Of a stretch of 29,761 nt of DNA, positions 8,272-14,693 are shown piece after piece. Position 1 is the stretch's first letter; each line of letters begins with the position of its first letter. Under the pieces are notes generated by a model, which was not told the origin of the DNA, did not search any database, and was given only the letters and a program-made list of their open reading frames with translations. This stretch comes from an uncultured Eubacteriales bacterium (GTDB lineage: Bacteria > Bacillota > Clostridia > Oscillospirales > Acutalibacteraceae), in contig CAKTEU010000026.1 in NCBI GenBank assembly GCA_934552855.1, positions 1 through 29,761 on the forward strand. Direction: 5' to 3'. Both the position numbers and the translations under genes were made by a program.

Positions 8272-8684
8272 GCGGTCTTTTCAAGCTCGTCCGCACTTTC
8301 GCTGATCGCGTTGATCTCATCAATCAGCTTGTCAAACTCGTCCGGAAGAAGCATTTTTCCGATAAGTTCTTCGGGCTTCTTAACGCCGTAGCTGTCTTGA
8401 AGTTCCGTGTCGTGAAGATCTGGAAAAACAACTGCATTAACCGCCGTAAGAATGTTGGAGAGTGCAGTGTTGTAATTCATCTTCACATTGGCGTTCTTGC
8501 CGCCCGTGGCTTTCATTTCCATAGCCTTTGTGCGGATGTCCTGCTGCGTTCCTGCATCGAGTGCCTTAATTTCCCATTCAATGGGCTTGCCGTCCTCGTC
8601 CTTAAAGCGGCGAGAAATAACAACATTCTTGTTCGGGATTTGTTCGGCGTTTTGCATAAAAAATGCTTTGAGTGTTTGTACCAT
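8262..8684 (-). CDS. Tail assembly chaperone, short form (XkdN-like)
   Basis: The zero-frame product is 140 residues, beginning MVQTLKAFFMQNAEQIPNK with a K-PIEWEIKAL segment, typical of XkdN-type tail chaperones. It lies between the tail tube gene and the tape measure, where every long-tailed phage has its chaperone pair. These proteins coat the tape measure and recruit tube subunits but are not in the virion. The stop TGA directly follows a slippery heptamer, so a minority of ribosomes should make the 197-residue fusion. The ATG at 8684 has AAAGGAG about 9 nt upstream. Confidence 0.9.
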   Translation of the reverse strand: MVQTLKAFFMQNAEQIPNKNVVISRRFKDEDGKPIEWEIKALDAGTQQDIRTKAMEMKATGGKNANVKMNYNTALSNILTAVNAVVFPDLHDTELQDSYGVKKPEELIGKMLLPDEFDKLIDEINAISESADELEKTAKN

Positions 8685-8706
8685 TTGAATAATCTCCTTT
8701 TCTCAA

Positions 8707-9186
8707 TTACATATATGACGGATTGCGGAATTTCTCCGGTCGGTTGATACCCTCGGCAAAGCCGGAAATCTCCTGCTCAATGTCGCCGCCCTCTGCGTCC
8801 GCAAGGGAAGCGAGAACGTCGCCGTCAAGAATGCAGTCGTTGAAAACCTTGGTGCTTCTGCCGACAGCCGCCGCCGGGTCTTCGTTTGAGATTTGAATTT
8901 CAAATCTCGGCATAATGCCCGTTTTCGTATAATCGTCAACAATATCGTCAATGATTTCCGAGCATTTGTAGATTGTCATTGAAAACGAAAGCTCAACAAG
9001 TCCCGGCTTGTGGCCTTTGATAATCGAGCCGAGTCTTGCAATTTCTCTTGTTTCAACATTGTATTTGCCTTCAAATTTTTTGCACATCAGAAGGCTGTAT
9101 CTTCTGTTTTTAATCGTGACAAACACTTCCGCAAAATTGGCGGAAACCGCATCGTCAGACTTCATAACTTTTGACATATCAATCAT
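8707..9186 (-). CDS. Tail tube protein (XkdM-like)
   Basis: The 159-residue protein begins MIDMSKVMKSDDAVSANFAEV and contains VETREIARLGSIIKGHKPG and a C-terminal DGDVLASLADAEGGDIEQEISG, matching the XkdM/DUF2001 tail tube family of contractile tails in size and motifs. The tube is polymerised inside the sheath. An upstream in-frame ATG at 9204 sits inside the ribosome site (GAGGAGG), so the ATG at 9186, 8-9 nt after that site, is the real start. It follows the sheath gene directly. Confidence 0.92.
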   Translation of the reverse strand: MIDMSKVMKSDDAVSANFAEVFVTIKNRRYSLLMCKKFEGKYNVETREIARLGSIIKGHKPGLVELSFSMTIYKCSEIIDDIVDDYTKTGIMPRFEIQISNEDPAAAVGRSTKVFNDCILDGDVLASLADAEGGDIEQEISGFAEGINRPEKFRNPSYM

Positions 9187-9200
9187 TTCAAAGCACCTCC

Positions 9201-10595
9201 TCATTCAATAACAACCGACATATAGAGCTGTTCCATAGCAGTAGTGACGTTAAGATTGTTGATATCAACAGTCACCGAGCCTTTTTTGTTCCCGTGCTCA
9301 ACCGTAATCTGTTCGGTGTCAACGTTTTCAACGGCTCTCAATCTCTGCATTTCCTTGAGATAGCAAACAATGTCGTTCCAAAGGCTTGCCCTGCCGGTTG
9401 CGTCGTTCTGAACAATGCCGAGATAACGGGTAACAAAAAGGACCGTAATGTCGTTTGCAATCTGGTCACACACTCTGATGACTTGGTTCTTTTGAAATGC
9501 TTCGCCGAAGTTTTCGCCAAGCGTAACAAGTGAGTTGATATCCAAAAGAATAACAATCCTGTCGTTTGAATTGTGGAAAACGAGCTCGCCCTTCTGAATC
9601 GCAGCTTCAAGCTCGGATTGTACCTGTGAAACGCCCTTGATAATAATGTCAAGTTCGCCGTCATAGGCTGTGTTGGTAAGAGACTCGTTGATGTTGCAAG
9701 CTGCTTCTGCTCCGGTGAGCCAGTAAGTAAGCATAGCCTTGTCAACACCGGAAGCTGTGTTTTTGAGATTGATAACTCCTTCGTAATCGGGTGCGCCGAG
9801 GTCATAGCCCACAAGCTGGAATTTTGAACCAATCTTGTCACGAACTCTTTTTGCAAATTCAACATAAAGCCCCTTAGTGGTTGCGTCATCGCCAATGGGG
9901 CAGCAAAGAGCGTTAAAGGCATATGACTCAATAGCGTCAAGGAAATCCTGATGTGCGTTTCCGTCAACATCACCGTTAACGCCGCCTGTAAGCTTCACAC
10001 CTGTAGAAGATGTTCCGACATAGATGGTTGTGTCGTCTTCCGCTGCGTCTGCCGGCTTTGTGCCGAATTTGCAGCCCTCTTTAAAATCAACCCAATCGTT
10101 GTTTTCAAGGTCACCCCATTCTGTGGTAACCTTCTGCTCGTCAACAACCTTAGAGCCGACATAAGTTGTAACAGTATAGCCCGTTGTGGTGTTCTGTTCG
10201 TTCTGTTTTTCAACAACTGCTTCAATCGCAATTCGAATGTCGTTGCCCCTTTTTCCGGGATATTTCGCTGTCGCAAAGTCGCACTTCGCTTTTACTGCGT
10301 TATTCGCAACAAGTCGATAACAGTAAACCTTTGTCGAATGGCGAAAAATCTCACGAAGCGCAAGCATTTCCTTGTCAGCATAACCGTGACCGAAAAGGTC
10401 AAAGCTGTTTTTTTGAAAATCACCTTGCTCAACAAGCTTAACAACGCCCTGTTCACCCCAGTCAAGCTCAAATGGAGCCGCCGCAATTCCTCTGTCAGAG
10501 AGTGTCGCCGAAGCCCTTGAAACAGATGAAAAATTGATGTAAGAACCGGGGATTTTCTTGTTCTGAGTCAGCCATGTACCGCCGCCATAAGCCAT
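9201..10595 (-). CDS. Contractile tail sheath protein (XkdK-like)
   Basis: The 464-residue protein begins MAYGGGTWLTQNKKIPGSYI, the usual start of PBSX XkdK sheath proteins, followed by FSSVSRASATLSDRGIAA. It has the central ATAKYPGKRGNDIRI block near residue 110 and a C-terminal HGNKKGSVTVDINNLNVTTAMEQLYMSV that packs into neighbouring subunits in known sheaths. Its presence shows the tail is contractile. The ATG has AAGGTGA 8 nt upstream. It is followed without a gap by the tube gene, the normal order. Confidence 0.96.
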   Translation of the reverse strand: MAYGGGTWLTQNKKIPGSYINFSSVSRASATLSDRGIAAAPFELDWGEQGVVKLVEQGDFQKNSFDLFGHGYADKEMLALREIFRHSTKVYCYRLVANNAVKAKCDFATAKYPGKRGNDIRIAIEAVVEKQNEQNTTTGYTVTTYVGSKVVDEQKVTTEWGDLENNDWVDFKEGCKFGTKPADAAEDDTTIYVGTSSTGVKLTGGVNGDVDGNAHQDFLDAIESYAFNALCCPIGDDATTKGLYVEFAKRVRDKIGSKFQLVGYDLGAPDYEGVINLKNTASGVDKAMLTYWLTGAEAACNINESLTNTAYDGELDIIIKGVSQVQSELEAAIQKGELVFHNSNDRIVILLDINSLVTLGENFGEAFQKNQVIRVCDQIANDITVLFVTRYLGIVQNDATGRASLWNDIVCYLKEMQRLRAVENVDTEQITVEHGNKKGSVTVDINNLNVTTAMEQLYMSVVIE

Positions 10596-10597
10596 AG

Positions 10598-10786
10598 TTA
10601 TTTCACCTTACCTTTCAAAAATGTTTTGATGAGGCTGTCAACCTCATCGGTGGTGTATTCCTTATCGTCTTCAAGAAGAACATTGAGCATATCCTCTTTC
10701 CCACGATAATATTCGCTTTTCAAAAACGCTCGTTTGGAAAATTTCGGTTTTTCTTCCAAAACGGGCGTGGATTTAGTTTTTTTCAT
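10598..10786 (-). CDS. Small protein of unknown function between tail terminator and sheath
   Basis: The protein has 62 residues, is basic at the N-terminus (MKKTKSTPVLEEKPKFSKRAF) and acidic in the middle (EDDKEYTTDEVDSLIKTFL). It is predicted soluble with no membrane segment. The ATG overlaps the stop of the tail-terminator gene (ATGA) and has AAGGAG upstream, and it ends 2 nt before the sheath start, so it is a genuine member of the tail operon. Small genes of this type are common at this place in PBSX-like clusters of Clostridia. No function is assigned. Confidence 0.75.
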   Translation of the reverse strand: MKKTKSTPVLEEKPKFSKRAFLKSEYYRGKEDMLNVLLEDDKEYTTDEVDSLIKTFLKGKVK

Positions 10787-11334
10787 GTTGTAACTCCTTC
10801 TTCGAGTTTTTCTAAGATATACATCTTGCCGGGGCTTCTGTCCCTTTCGGCTTCTTCGTCGGGGAGCGGGTCGCCGTCCTCGTCAACAATGGGCTTTCCG
10901 TCTTCGTCAAGAATTGGGTCGCCGTTTTCGTCAACCTTTGCAGGAACACGGCTCGCAAAAGCGACATATTGAAATGCCGCCGAACAATGAAGCACCTCGT
11001 CAACAATGTTAATTGTGATGTCGTTAATGCAATGCACTTTCGCACCGTCCGGTGTTTCAATCGTCTCCAAAATTAACGGAAGGTCGGTCGCAACCCTCAA
11101 GCAGTCGTCGCATTCGTTTCCTTCATAAGGAAAATAAATAATATCGAACAAAACCTTGTATTTGACGAGTGTTCCAAACTTTTCAAGCTGAATGATTGAA
11201 ACCGGAACAACGTTGAAGTCACCCGGCGAAACCTGTTGAAGCGCTTTTTTGCAAAAAATGTTAGCTTTCGGAAAAGCTTTGGAAAGCGCAAGCGAAATCC
11301 CGTCCGAAAGATTTCTGAATGTAAGCTTAGCCAT
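10783..11334 (-). CDS. Tail terminator-like protein (YqbJ/XkdJ position) with acidic repeat insert
   Basis: Residues 1-115 look like the DUF6838-type tail terminator found in this slot (MAKLTFRNLSDGISLALSKAFP, FDIIYFPYEGNECDDCLRVA). These proteins cap the tail tube and join it to the head. The C-terminal third is unusual: after FASRVPAKV it carries three 8-residue acidic units, DENGDPIL, DEDGKPIV and DEDGDPLP, then returns to KMYILEKLEEG. The D-x-D/N-G-D/K pattern resembles calcium loops. The gene overlaps the HK97 gp10-like gene upstream and the 62-residue gene downstream. The assignment relies on position as much as sequence. Confidence 0.75.
   Translation of the reverse strand: MAKLTFRNLSDGISLALSKAFPKANIFCKKALQQVSPGDFNVVPVSIIQLEKFGTLVKYKVLFDIIYFPYEGNECDDCLRVATDLPLILETIETPDGAKVHCINDITINIVDEVLHCSAAFQYVAFASRVPAKVDENGDPILDEDGKPIVDEDGDPLPDEEAERDRSPGKMYILEKLEEGVTT
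10856..10936 (-). repeat. Three 24-bp tandem repeats inside the tail-terminator gene
   Basis: On the plus strand, units beginning TCGTC lie at 10856, 10880 and 10904, with a partial fourth at 10928. They share TCGTC, a central GGG and a CCGT near the end. Because the period is a multiple of three they encode the acidic DE(N/D)G(D/K)P repeats in frame. Copy number could vary by slippage without breaking the protein. Confidence 0.85.
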
Positions 11335-11797
11335 TGAAAGCCTCCTTCAAAAACTTGTTCATTTTGCGCTGTAAGACCTTGGGTGCAATTGACTGTAGCT
11401 CCTGCTCCGAAATTTGCAGCATACGCTGACCGGGAACAAAGCCCTTGCCGCCCCTCTTGCGGTGTCCATACTCAACATACGGCGCATACTCAACGTTGTT
11501 TTCAATCGTAATAACGTACGTCTTGCCGCTTTTCTTCACGTCAAGGCTTTCTGCGAATGCTTTCGCGCTCTGCGTCTTGTCACCCGTCCAGCCTCGGCAG
11601 AGCGTGCCACCTTTTTTGCTCGGGTCTTTCGGATAAACACCAACGGGAGTTTTTTTGATGACAAGCGAGAGCAACCTTGCTGCCATTTCTTTTGCGCAGT
11701 CTTCGTAAAATTTGTCCGTTTCTTTTCCGTTTGCAAGCTGGCCGAATTTTTCCTTGAGCTTGTCAAGCTCCTTGTGGTCAAATTTAAAATTACTCAT
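11327..11797 (-). CDS. HK97 gp10-like head-tail protein (YqbI/XkdI position)
   Basis: The 156-residue protein begins MSNFKFDHKELDKLKEKF and contains SLVIKKTPVGVYP, GGTLCRGW, YVITIENNVEYAPYVEYGHRKRGG and a C-terminal PGQRMLQISEQ, all typical of the HK97 gp10/XkdI family. These proteins complete the neck between portal and tail. A GTG at 11806 would add three residues but abuts the ribosome site GAGGGG, so the ATG at 11797 is preferred; it shares one base with the TGA of the preceding gene. Confidence 0.9.
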   Translation of the reverse strand: MSNFKFDHKELDKLKEKFGQLANGKETDKFYEDCAKEMAARLLSLVIKKTPVGVYPKDPSKKGGTLCRGWTGDKTQSAKAFAESLDVKKSGKTYVITIENNVEYAPYVEYGHRKRGGKGFVPGQRMLQISEQELQSIAPKVLQRKMNKFLKEAFNG

Positions 11798-12165
11798 CAA
11801 GCCCACCCCTCACAGATTTCAATCGGAATTTCTTGGTGGAACGAATAAACCGCCGAAACGCCGCTTTGCGCATACTCCCGCTTAACACCTTCGTGGGTAA
11901 CGATAATCTTTGAGCCGGGCGGCACAGTAACGTCCTTGTCTATGAACAACTTCGTTTCCTGCGCCGTCCGTGCGGCACTATCCGTTTCGTTCGGCACAAC
12001 AACGCTTTTGAAAGAGAGCCTACAAGGTAAGTCGGAGAAAACAGAAGTCCATTTCTGCCGGGTCTTCCCGGTGCGGCTGTCTTTCGTATTCGACAGCACA
12101 CAGATTTCGCACCGGTCAACCCAAAGGATGTTGATTGCGTTCTTGTAATTTCTGTCGCTTACCAT
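11797..12165 (-). CDS. Head closure/stopper protein (YqbH/XkdH-like)
   Basis: The 122-residue protein contains a beta-rich core (CRLSFKSV, ETKLFIDKDVTVPPGSKIIVTHEG, YAQSGVSAVYSFHQEIPIE) that fits the DUF3599/YqbH family. In PBSX-like heads this protein sits beneath the YqbG connector and closes the DNA channel. The start ATG at 12165 has AGGAGG 6 nt upstream and overlaps the end of the YqbG-like gene by 7 nt. Assigned by motif and by the fixed order capsid, YqbG, YqbH, YqbI, YqbJ. Confidence 0.85.
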   Translation of the reverse strand: MVSDRNYKNAINILWVDRCEICVLSNTKDSRTGKTRQKWTSVFSDLPCRLSFKSVVVPNETDSAARTAQETKLFIDKDVTVPPGSKIIVTHEGVKREYAQSGVSAVYSFHQEIPIEICEGWA

Positions 12166-12563
12166 ACAAGCCTCCTATAACGAGAAAAAACTCCTTCCGG
12201 CGGATTTATCATGCTGTTAACAAGCATATCGAACCTCGCTTCGGGCGTTAATGTTCCGTCCGCCGCCGTGGAAAAAGTAATTTGCACGTCGCCTTCCTTG
12301 ATTTGTTTTGCCGGGGCTTCAAGGTTCAGCTTTTCGGGGTCTAACCGACCAAAGGTTTTCATATTCCGAAGGAACAACCCGCAGGCCATGTCAACAAAAA
12401 CAACCCGAAGATCATCAGGAATCACCGGGTTGTTGATATTTGTTGTGATAAACGTCCTTGCCTGTTCAATCGAAAACTTAACTGCTTGTTCATCATCCGA
12501 GATTGCAAAACCCAAATCGAAAGAACCAAGACGTGCTATAACGTCCGGATAGATGTCTGTCAT
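12159..12563 (-). CDS. Head-tail connector/adaptor protein (YqbG-like)
   Basis: The 134-residue, mostly helical protein directly follows the major capsid gene. Features such as DDEQAVKFSIEQARTFI, DDLRVVFVDMACGLFLRNMK and the C-terminal INPPEGVFSRYRRLVW match DUF3199/YqbG connectors, relatives of SPP1 gp15, which bind the portal ring and start the neck. The TGA of the capsid gene ends 6 nt before the ATG, and the ribosome site AAGGG lies inside the end of the capsid gene. Confidence 0.88.
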   Translation of the reverse strand: MTDIYPDVIARLGSFDLGFAISDDEQAVKFSIEQARTFITTNINNPVIPDDLRVVFVDMACGLFLRNMKTFGRLDPEKLNLEAPAKQIKEGDVQITFSTAADGTLTPEARFDMLVNSMINPPEGVFSRYRRLVW

Positions 12564-12568
12564 TAAAA

Positions 12569-13663
12569 TCAGCCCTTCGAGAAAATTCTTGCGATAGCAA
12601 TCGCCTTGTGCGGAATAGCTTCTGTGTCGTTGTGGATAACGTTCCAGTTTGTGCCGGTTGCAAGGTCGGCGTTTGAAGCCGAAGCGGTGATTGAAGCCGG
12701 CTTTTCAAAGGAAAGACCGTCAGCACCGATGATGTAGCGGTCACGAACATAGAGGGTGTCCTGTCCGCCGTTCTTCTGCGGATTTCTGTCCATTTCATAC
12801 GGGTGCGGGTCGCCGATGTCATCGAGAACGATCGAGCCGAGACCGAGAACATAGGTGGTGTACTTGGTGTAGCCCGGAACAACATTTTCGCCGCTTCCGC
12901 TTGACGCAACTTCTTCAACCGGCATCTCGTCATCGATAAGAACAAGTCTGCCGTTCCAAGTGCCAAGCGCAAGGTCACGCTTAACGCCGTCCTTGTCGGT
13001 GTACTGCATATACTTCACAAGGCGAAGATTTTCAAGGTTTGTCGCAACTTCGGAGTGCATAATAACAAGCTTAAAAATGTCCTTGTTATCGCCGCAAGCC
13101 TGCTGCATAGCCTTGTTGAGTGTGGTAGCACCCACCATTGCTTCATCGCCGCTCTTGCCGGTAATGTCGTAGGTGTGCTTTGTGACGAACTCCTTCGCTG
13201 CCTTTGCCGCAACGGTATTTCCTGTGGTAGTCATGCCGAAGATGCCTTCAAGGATTTTAAGGAGCATAGCCTGCTTAACGTCAAGCTTGTATTCGGCAAT
13301 CTGCGCCGCAACGTTATCCATGAAGTCTACGCCTGCGGTAATGCTTTTTGAAAAGCTCTTTTCGGTCCAGCTGTCCATCCTGGATGCTGTGATAAAGCCC
13401 TGTTCAAAAGTGGTTGTGCCGCTTGAGGTGATGTCGGTTGCGCCGTCGTTGTTTTGCGATGTACCGCCTGTAATTCTGCCGAAGTAGGGAATACGGGCAT
13501 AGAGTGAACCTGTCTGGTTCGCAAGTGCCGCTCTTGCGTCTGCGTTGCTTCCAACTGCGCCGCATTTCGCAAGTTCGTTCTTCTTCACGTTCGGAATACG
13601 GTCAACATATCGTCCAAACGCTTCGGGATTGAAACTCTTTGAGTCAAATTTTGTGTTTGCCAT
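12569..13663 (-). CDS. Major capsid protein
   Basis: The 364-residue protein lies between scaffold and connector genes and has the features of HK97-fold capsids of PBSX-like Clostridia phages. The N-terminus is MANTKFDSKSFNPEAFGRYV. A loop-rich region follows (YFGRITGGTSQNNDGATDI), then a helix (FMDNVAAQIAEYKLDVKQAML) and, further on, FKLVIMHSEVATNLE, then WNGRLVLIDDEMPV, and near the C-terminus DTLYVRDRYIIGADGLSF. The block HSEVATNL...LVLIDDEMP is the most recognisable part of the family. No protease gene is seen nearby, so assembly probably uses the separate GP20-type scaffold without cleavage. The ATG has AAAGGA upstream. Confidence 0.93.
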   Translation of the reverse strand: MANTKFDSKSFNPEAFGRYVDRIPNVKKNELAKCGAVGSNADARAALANQTGSLYARIPYFGRITGGTSQNNDGATDITSSGTTTFEQGFITASRMDSWTEKSFSKSITAGVDFMDNVAAQIAEYKLDVKQAMLLKILEGIFGMTTTGNTVAAKAAKEFVTKHTYDITGKSGDEAMVGATTLNKAMQQACGDNKDIFKLVIMHSEVATNLENLRLVKYMQYTDKDGVKRDLALGTWNGRLVLIDDEMPVEEVASSGSGENVVPGYTKYTTYVLGLGSIVLDDIGDPHPYEMDRNPQKNGGQDTLYVRDRYIIGADGLSFEKPASITASASNADLATGTNWNVIHNDTEAIPHKAIAIARIFSKG

Positions 13664-13680
13664 TGTGTAAATATCCTTTC

Positions 13681-14286
13681 TTAATCAATTTTTGCGCCGG
13701 GATTTTCCGCAAGGTAAGCCACCATTTGCGAATAAGTCATATTTTGGGTGTCTTCCGTAATTTTTTCGGAACTTGCGCCCGGCTGAAAGCCTTTGAATTT
13801 CGGCTTCGCTTCTGCTTCTTCAAAAAGGAACTTGCTGTCCTCGGCTTTCGAAAGCTTTTCAATCTGTTCGGAAAGACCTTTAACCGTGCCGTCCTCTTGG
13901 AGCTTTGCGTCCTTGAGGTCGAGCAGTGCCATAACGGCTTTAACATTCTTCGCCTTTGCACCGGAAAGGGCTTTTTCAACCGCAAAATCAACCTTCATCC
14001 GGTTCATCTGCTTTTCGTAATCGTCCTTTGCCGTCTGGTTCGCCGTTTGCAAAGCGGCAATCTGCTTGGTGAGCTCTTCGTTGTCACCCGCACTGCTTTT
14101 CAGCGTGTCAAGCTGTCCGTCTCTGTCGGTGATTTGCTTTGAAAGTTCTTCCTTGTCTTTTTCAAGGGTTTTGACCTTTTCTTTCAGTTCACCTTTGGCG
14201 TTTTCAATGTCTGCGCCGTTGATTTCCATGATTTTGTCGGTCTGTTCTTTTGTCAGGCCTAATTCTTCAAGTTGCTTTCTTGTCAT
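13681..14286 (-). CDS. Scaffold protein, phage minor structural GP20 family
   Basis: The 201-residue protein is highly charged and coiled-coil-like: MTRKQLEELGLTKEQTDKIM at the start, then a long Lys/Glu heptad region (residues 30-100), then NVKAVMALLDLKDAKLQEDG, and a less ordered tail. KQLEELGLTKEQ..KIM and AVMALLDL are the typical GP20 (PF06810) motifs. It guides capsid assembly and leaves the mature head. A TTG at 14295 lies next to the ribosome site AAAGGA, so the ATG at 14286 is the better start. The gene sits just downstream of two terminators, so it may need its own promoter or read-through. Confidence 0.93.
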   Translation of the reverse strand: MTRKQLEELGLTKEQTDKIMEINGADIENAKGELKEKVKTLEKDKEELSKQITDRDGQLDTLKSSAGDNEELTKQIAALQTANQTAKDDYEKQMNRMKVDFAVEKALSGAKAKNVKAVMALLDLKDAKLQEDGTVKGLSEQIEKLSKAEDSKFLFEEAEAKPKFKGFQPGASSEKITEDTQNMTYSQMVAYLAENPGAKID

Positions 14287-14309
14287 TTGTACCAATCCTT
14301 TCTTACGCT

Positions 14310-14338
14310 TTTATACGGGGTAGCTCCCATAAATTGTT
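14310..14338 (-). promoter_or_regulatory. Possible weak promoter ahead of the scaffold gene
   Basis: On the minus strand TATAAA (14315-14310) could serve as a -10 box upstream of the scaffold ribosome site. At 17-bp spacing the -35 position reads AACAAT, a poor match to TTGACA. The stretch 14296-14376 otherwise holds no gene. I list it because two terminators precede the scaffold gene. Confidence is low. Confidence 0.25.
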
Positions 14339-14376
14339 TTGGTTTCACTCGGTTATACGCTTGTCAGTCCGCATAT

Positions 14377-14408
14377 AAAAAAAGAGCCTTGATTTTTCAA
14401 AGTTCTTT
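14377..14408 (-). terminator. Rho-independent terminator (second of a tandem pair)
   Basis: The minus strand reads AAAGAACTTTGA, loop AAAA, TCAAGGCTCTTT, then more T. This makes a 12-bp stem with one mismatch and one G-T wobble leading straight into a run of seven T. It lies about 60 nt after the 75-residue gene's stop and about 90 nt before the scaffold start. Confidence 0.75.
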
Positions 14409-14425
14409 AATTATTTAATTTCGGG

Positions 14426-14457
14426 CATAAAAATAGCACCGTACTTTCGCACAGTGC
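14426..14457 (-). terminator. Rho-independent terminator (first of a tandem pair)
   Basis: The minus strand reads GCACTGTGC, GAAA tetraloop, GTACGGTGC (two G-T wobbles), then TATTTTTAT. It begins 8 nt after the stop of the 75-residue gene. Together with the hairpin at 14377-14408 it should strongly reduce transcription from the terminase/portal operon into scaffold and capsid. Confidence 0.75.
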
Positions 14458-14465
14458 TTGAAAGT

Positions 14466-14693
14466 TTACATTAGATAAATTCCGTCTTCTCGTCTTTTTT
14501 TAAAGTACTCCGCATATTCTTTGATGAACCGCTCCTTCAATTCTTTTGAAACATTGCCCATAAAACAAATAACATAATGTTCGGTAAAATACTTGTCTTC
14601 ATCTTTTTCCGGATAAAACCGATCCGGAAGTCCGGGCGGCATGATTGCATAATGTCCGAATATGTACGGAAATGGAGTTTTGGAATTATACAT
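14466..14693 (-). CDS. Small protein coupled to the MuF gene; candidate immunity partner
   Basis: The 75-residue protein (MYNSKTPFPYIFGHYAIMPP at the N-terminus) is rich in aromatic residues and in Lys/Glu toward the C-terminus (ELKERFIKEYAEYFKKRRED). It has no signal peptide or membrane segment and no family I recognise. Its ATG follows the MuF stop codon with no gap (TAAATG), and the ribosome site AAGGAG lies inside the MuF gene, so production is tied to the MuF protein. Two terminators follow. In Bacillota prophages a short gene directly after a MuF protein with a variable C-terminal domain is often the cognate immunity gene. That function is inferred from position only. Confidence 0.7.
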   Translation of the reverse strand: MYNSKTPFPYIFGHYAIMPPGLPDRFYPEKDEDKYFTEHYVICFMGNVSKELKERFIKEYAEYFKKRREDGIYLM

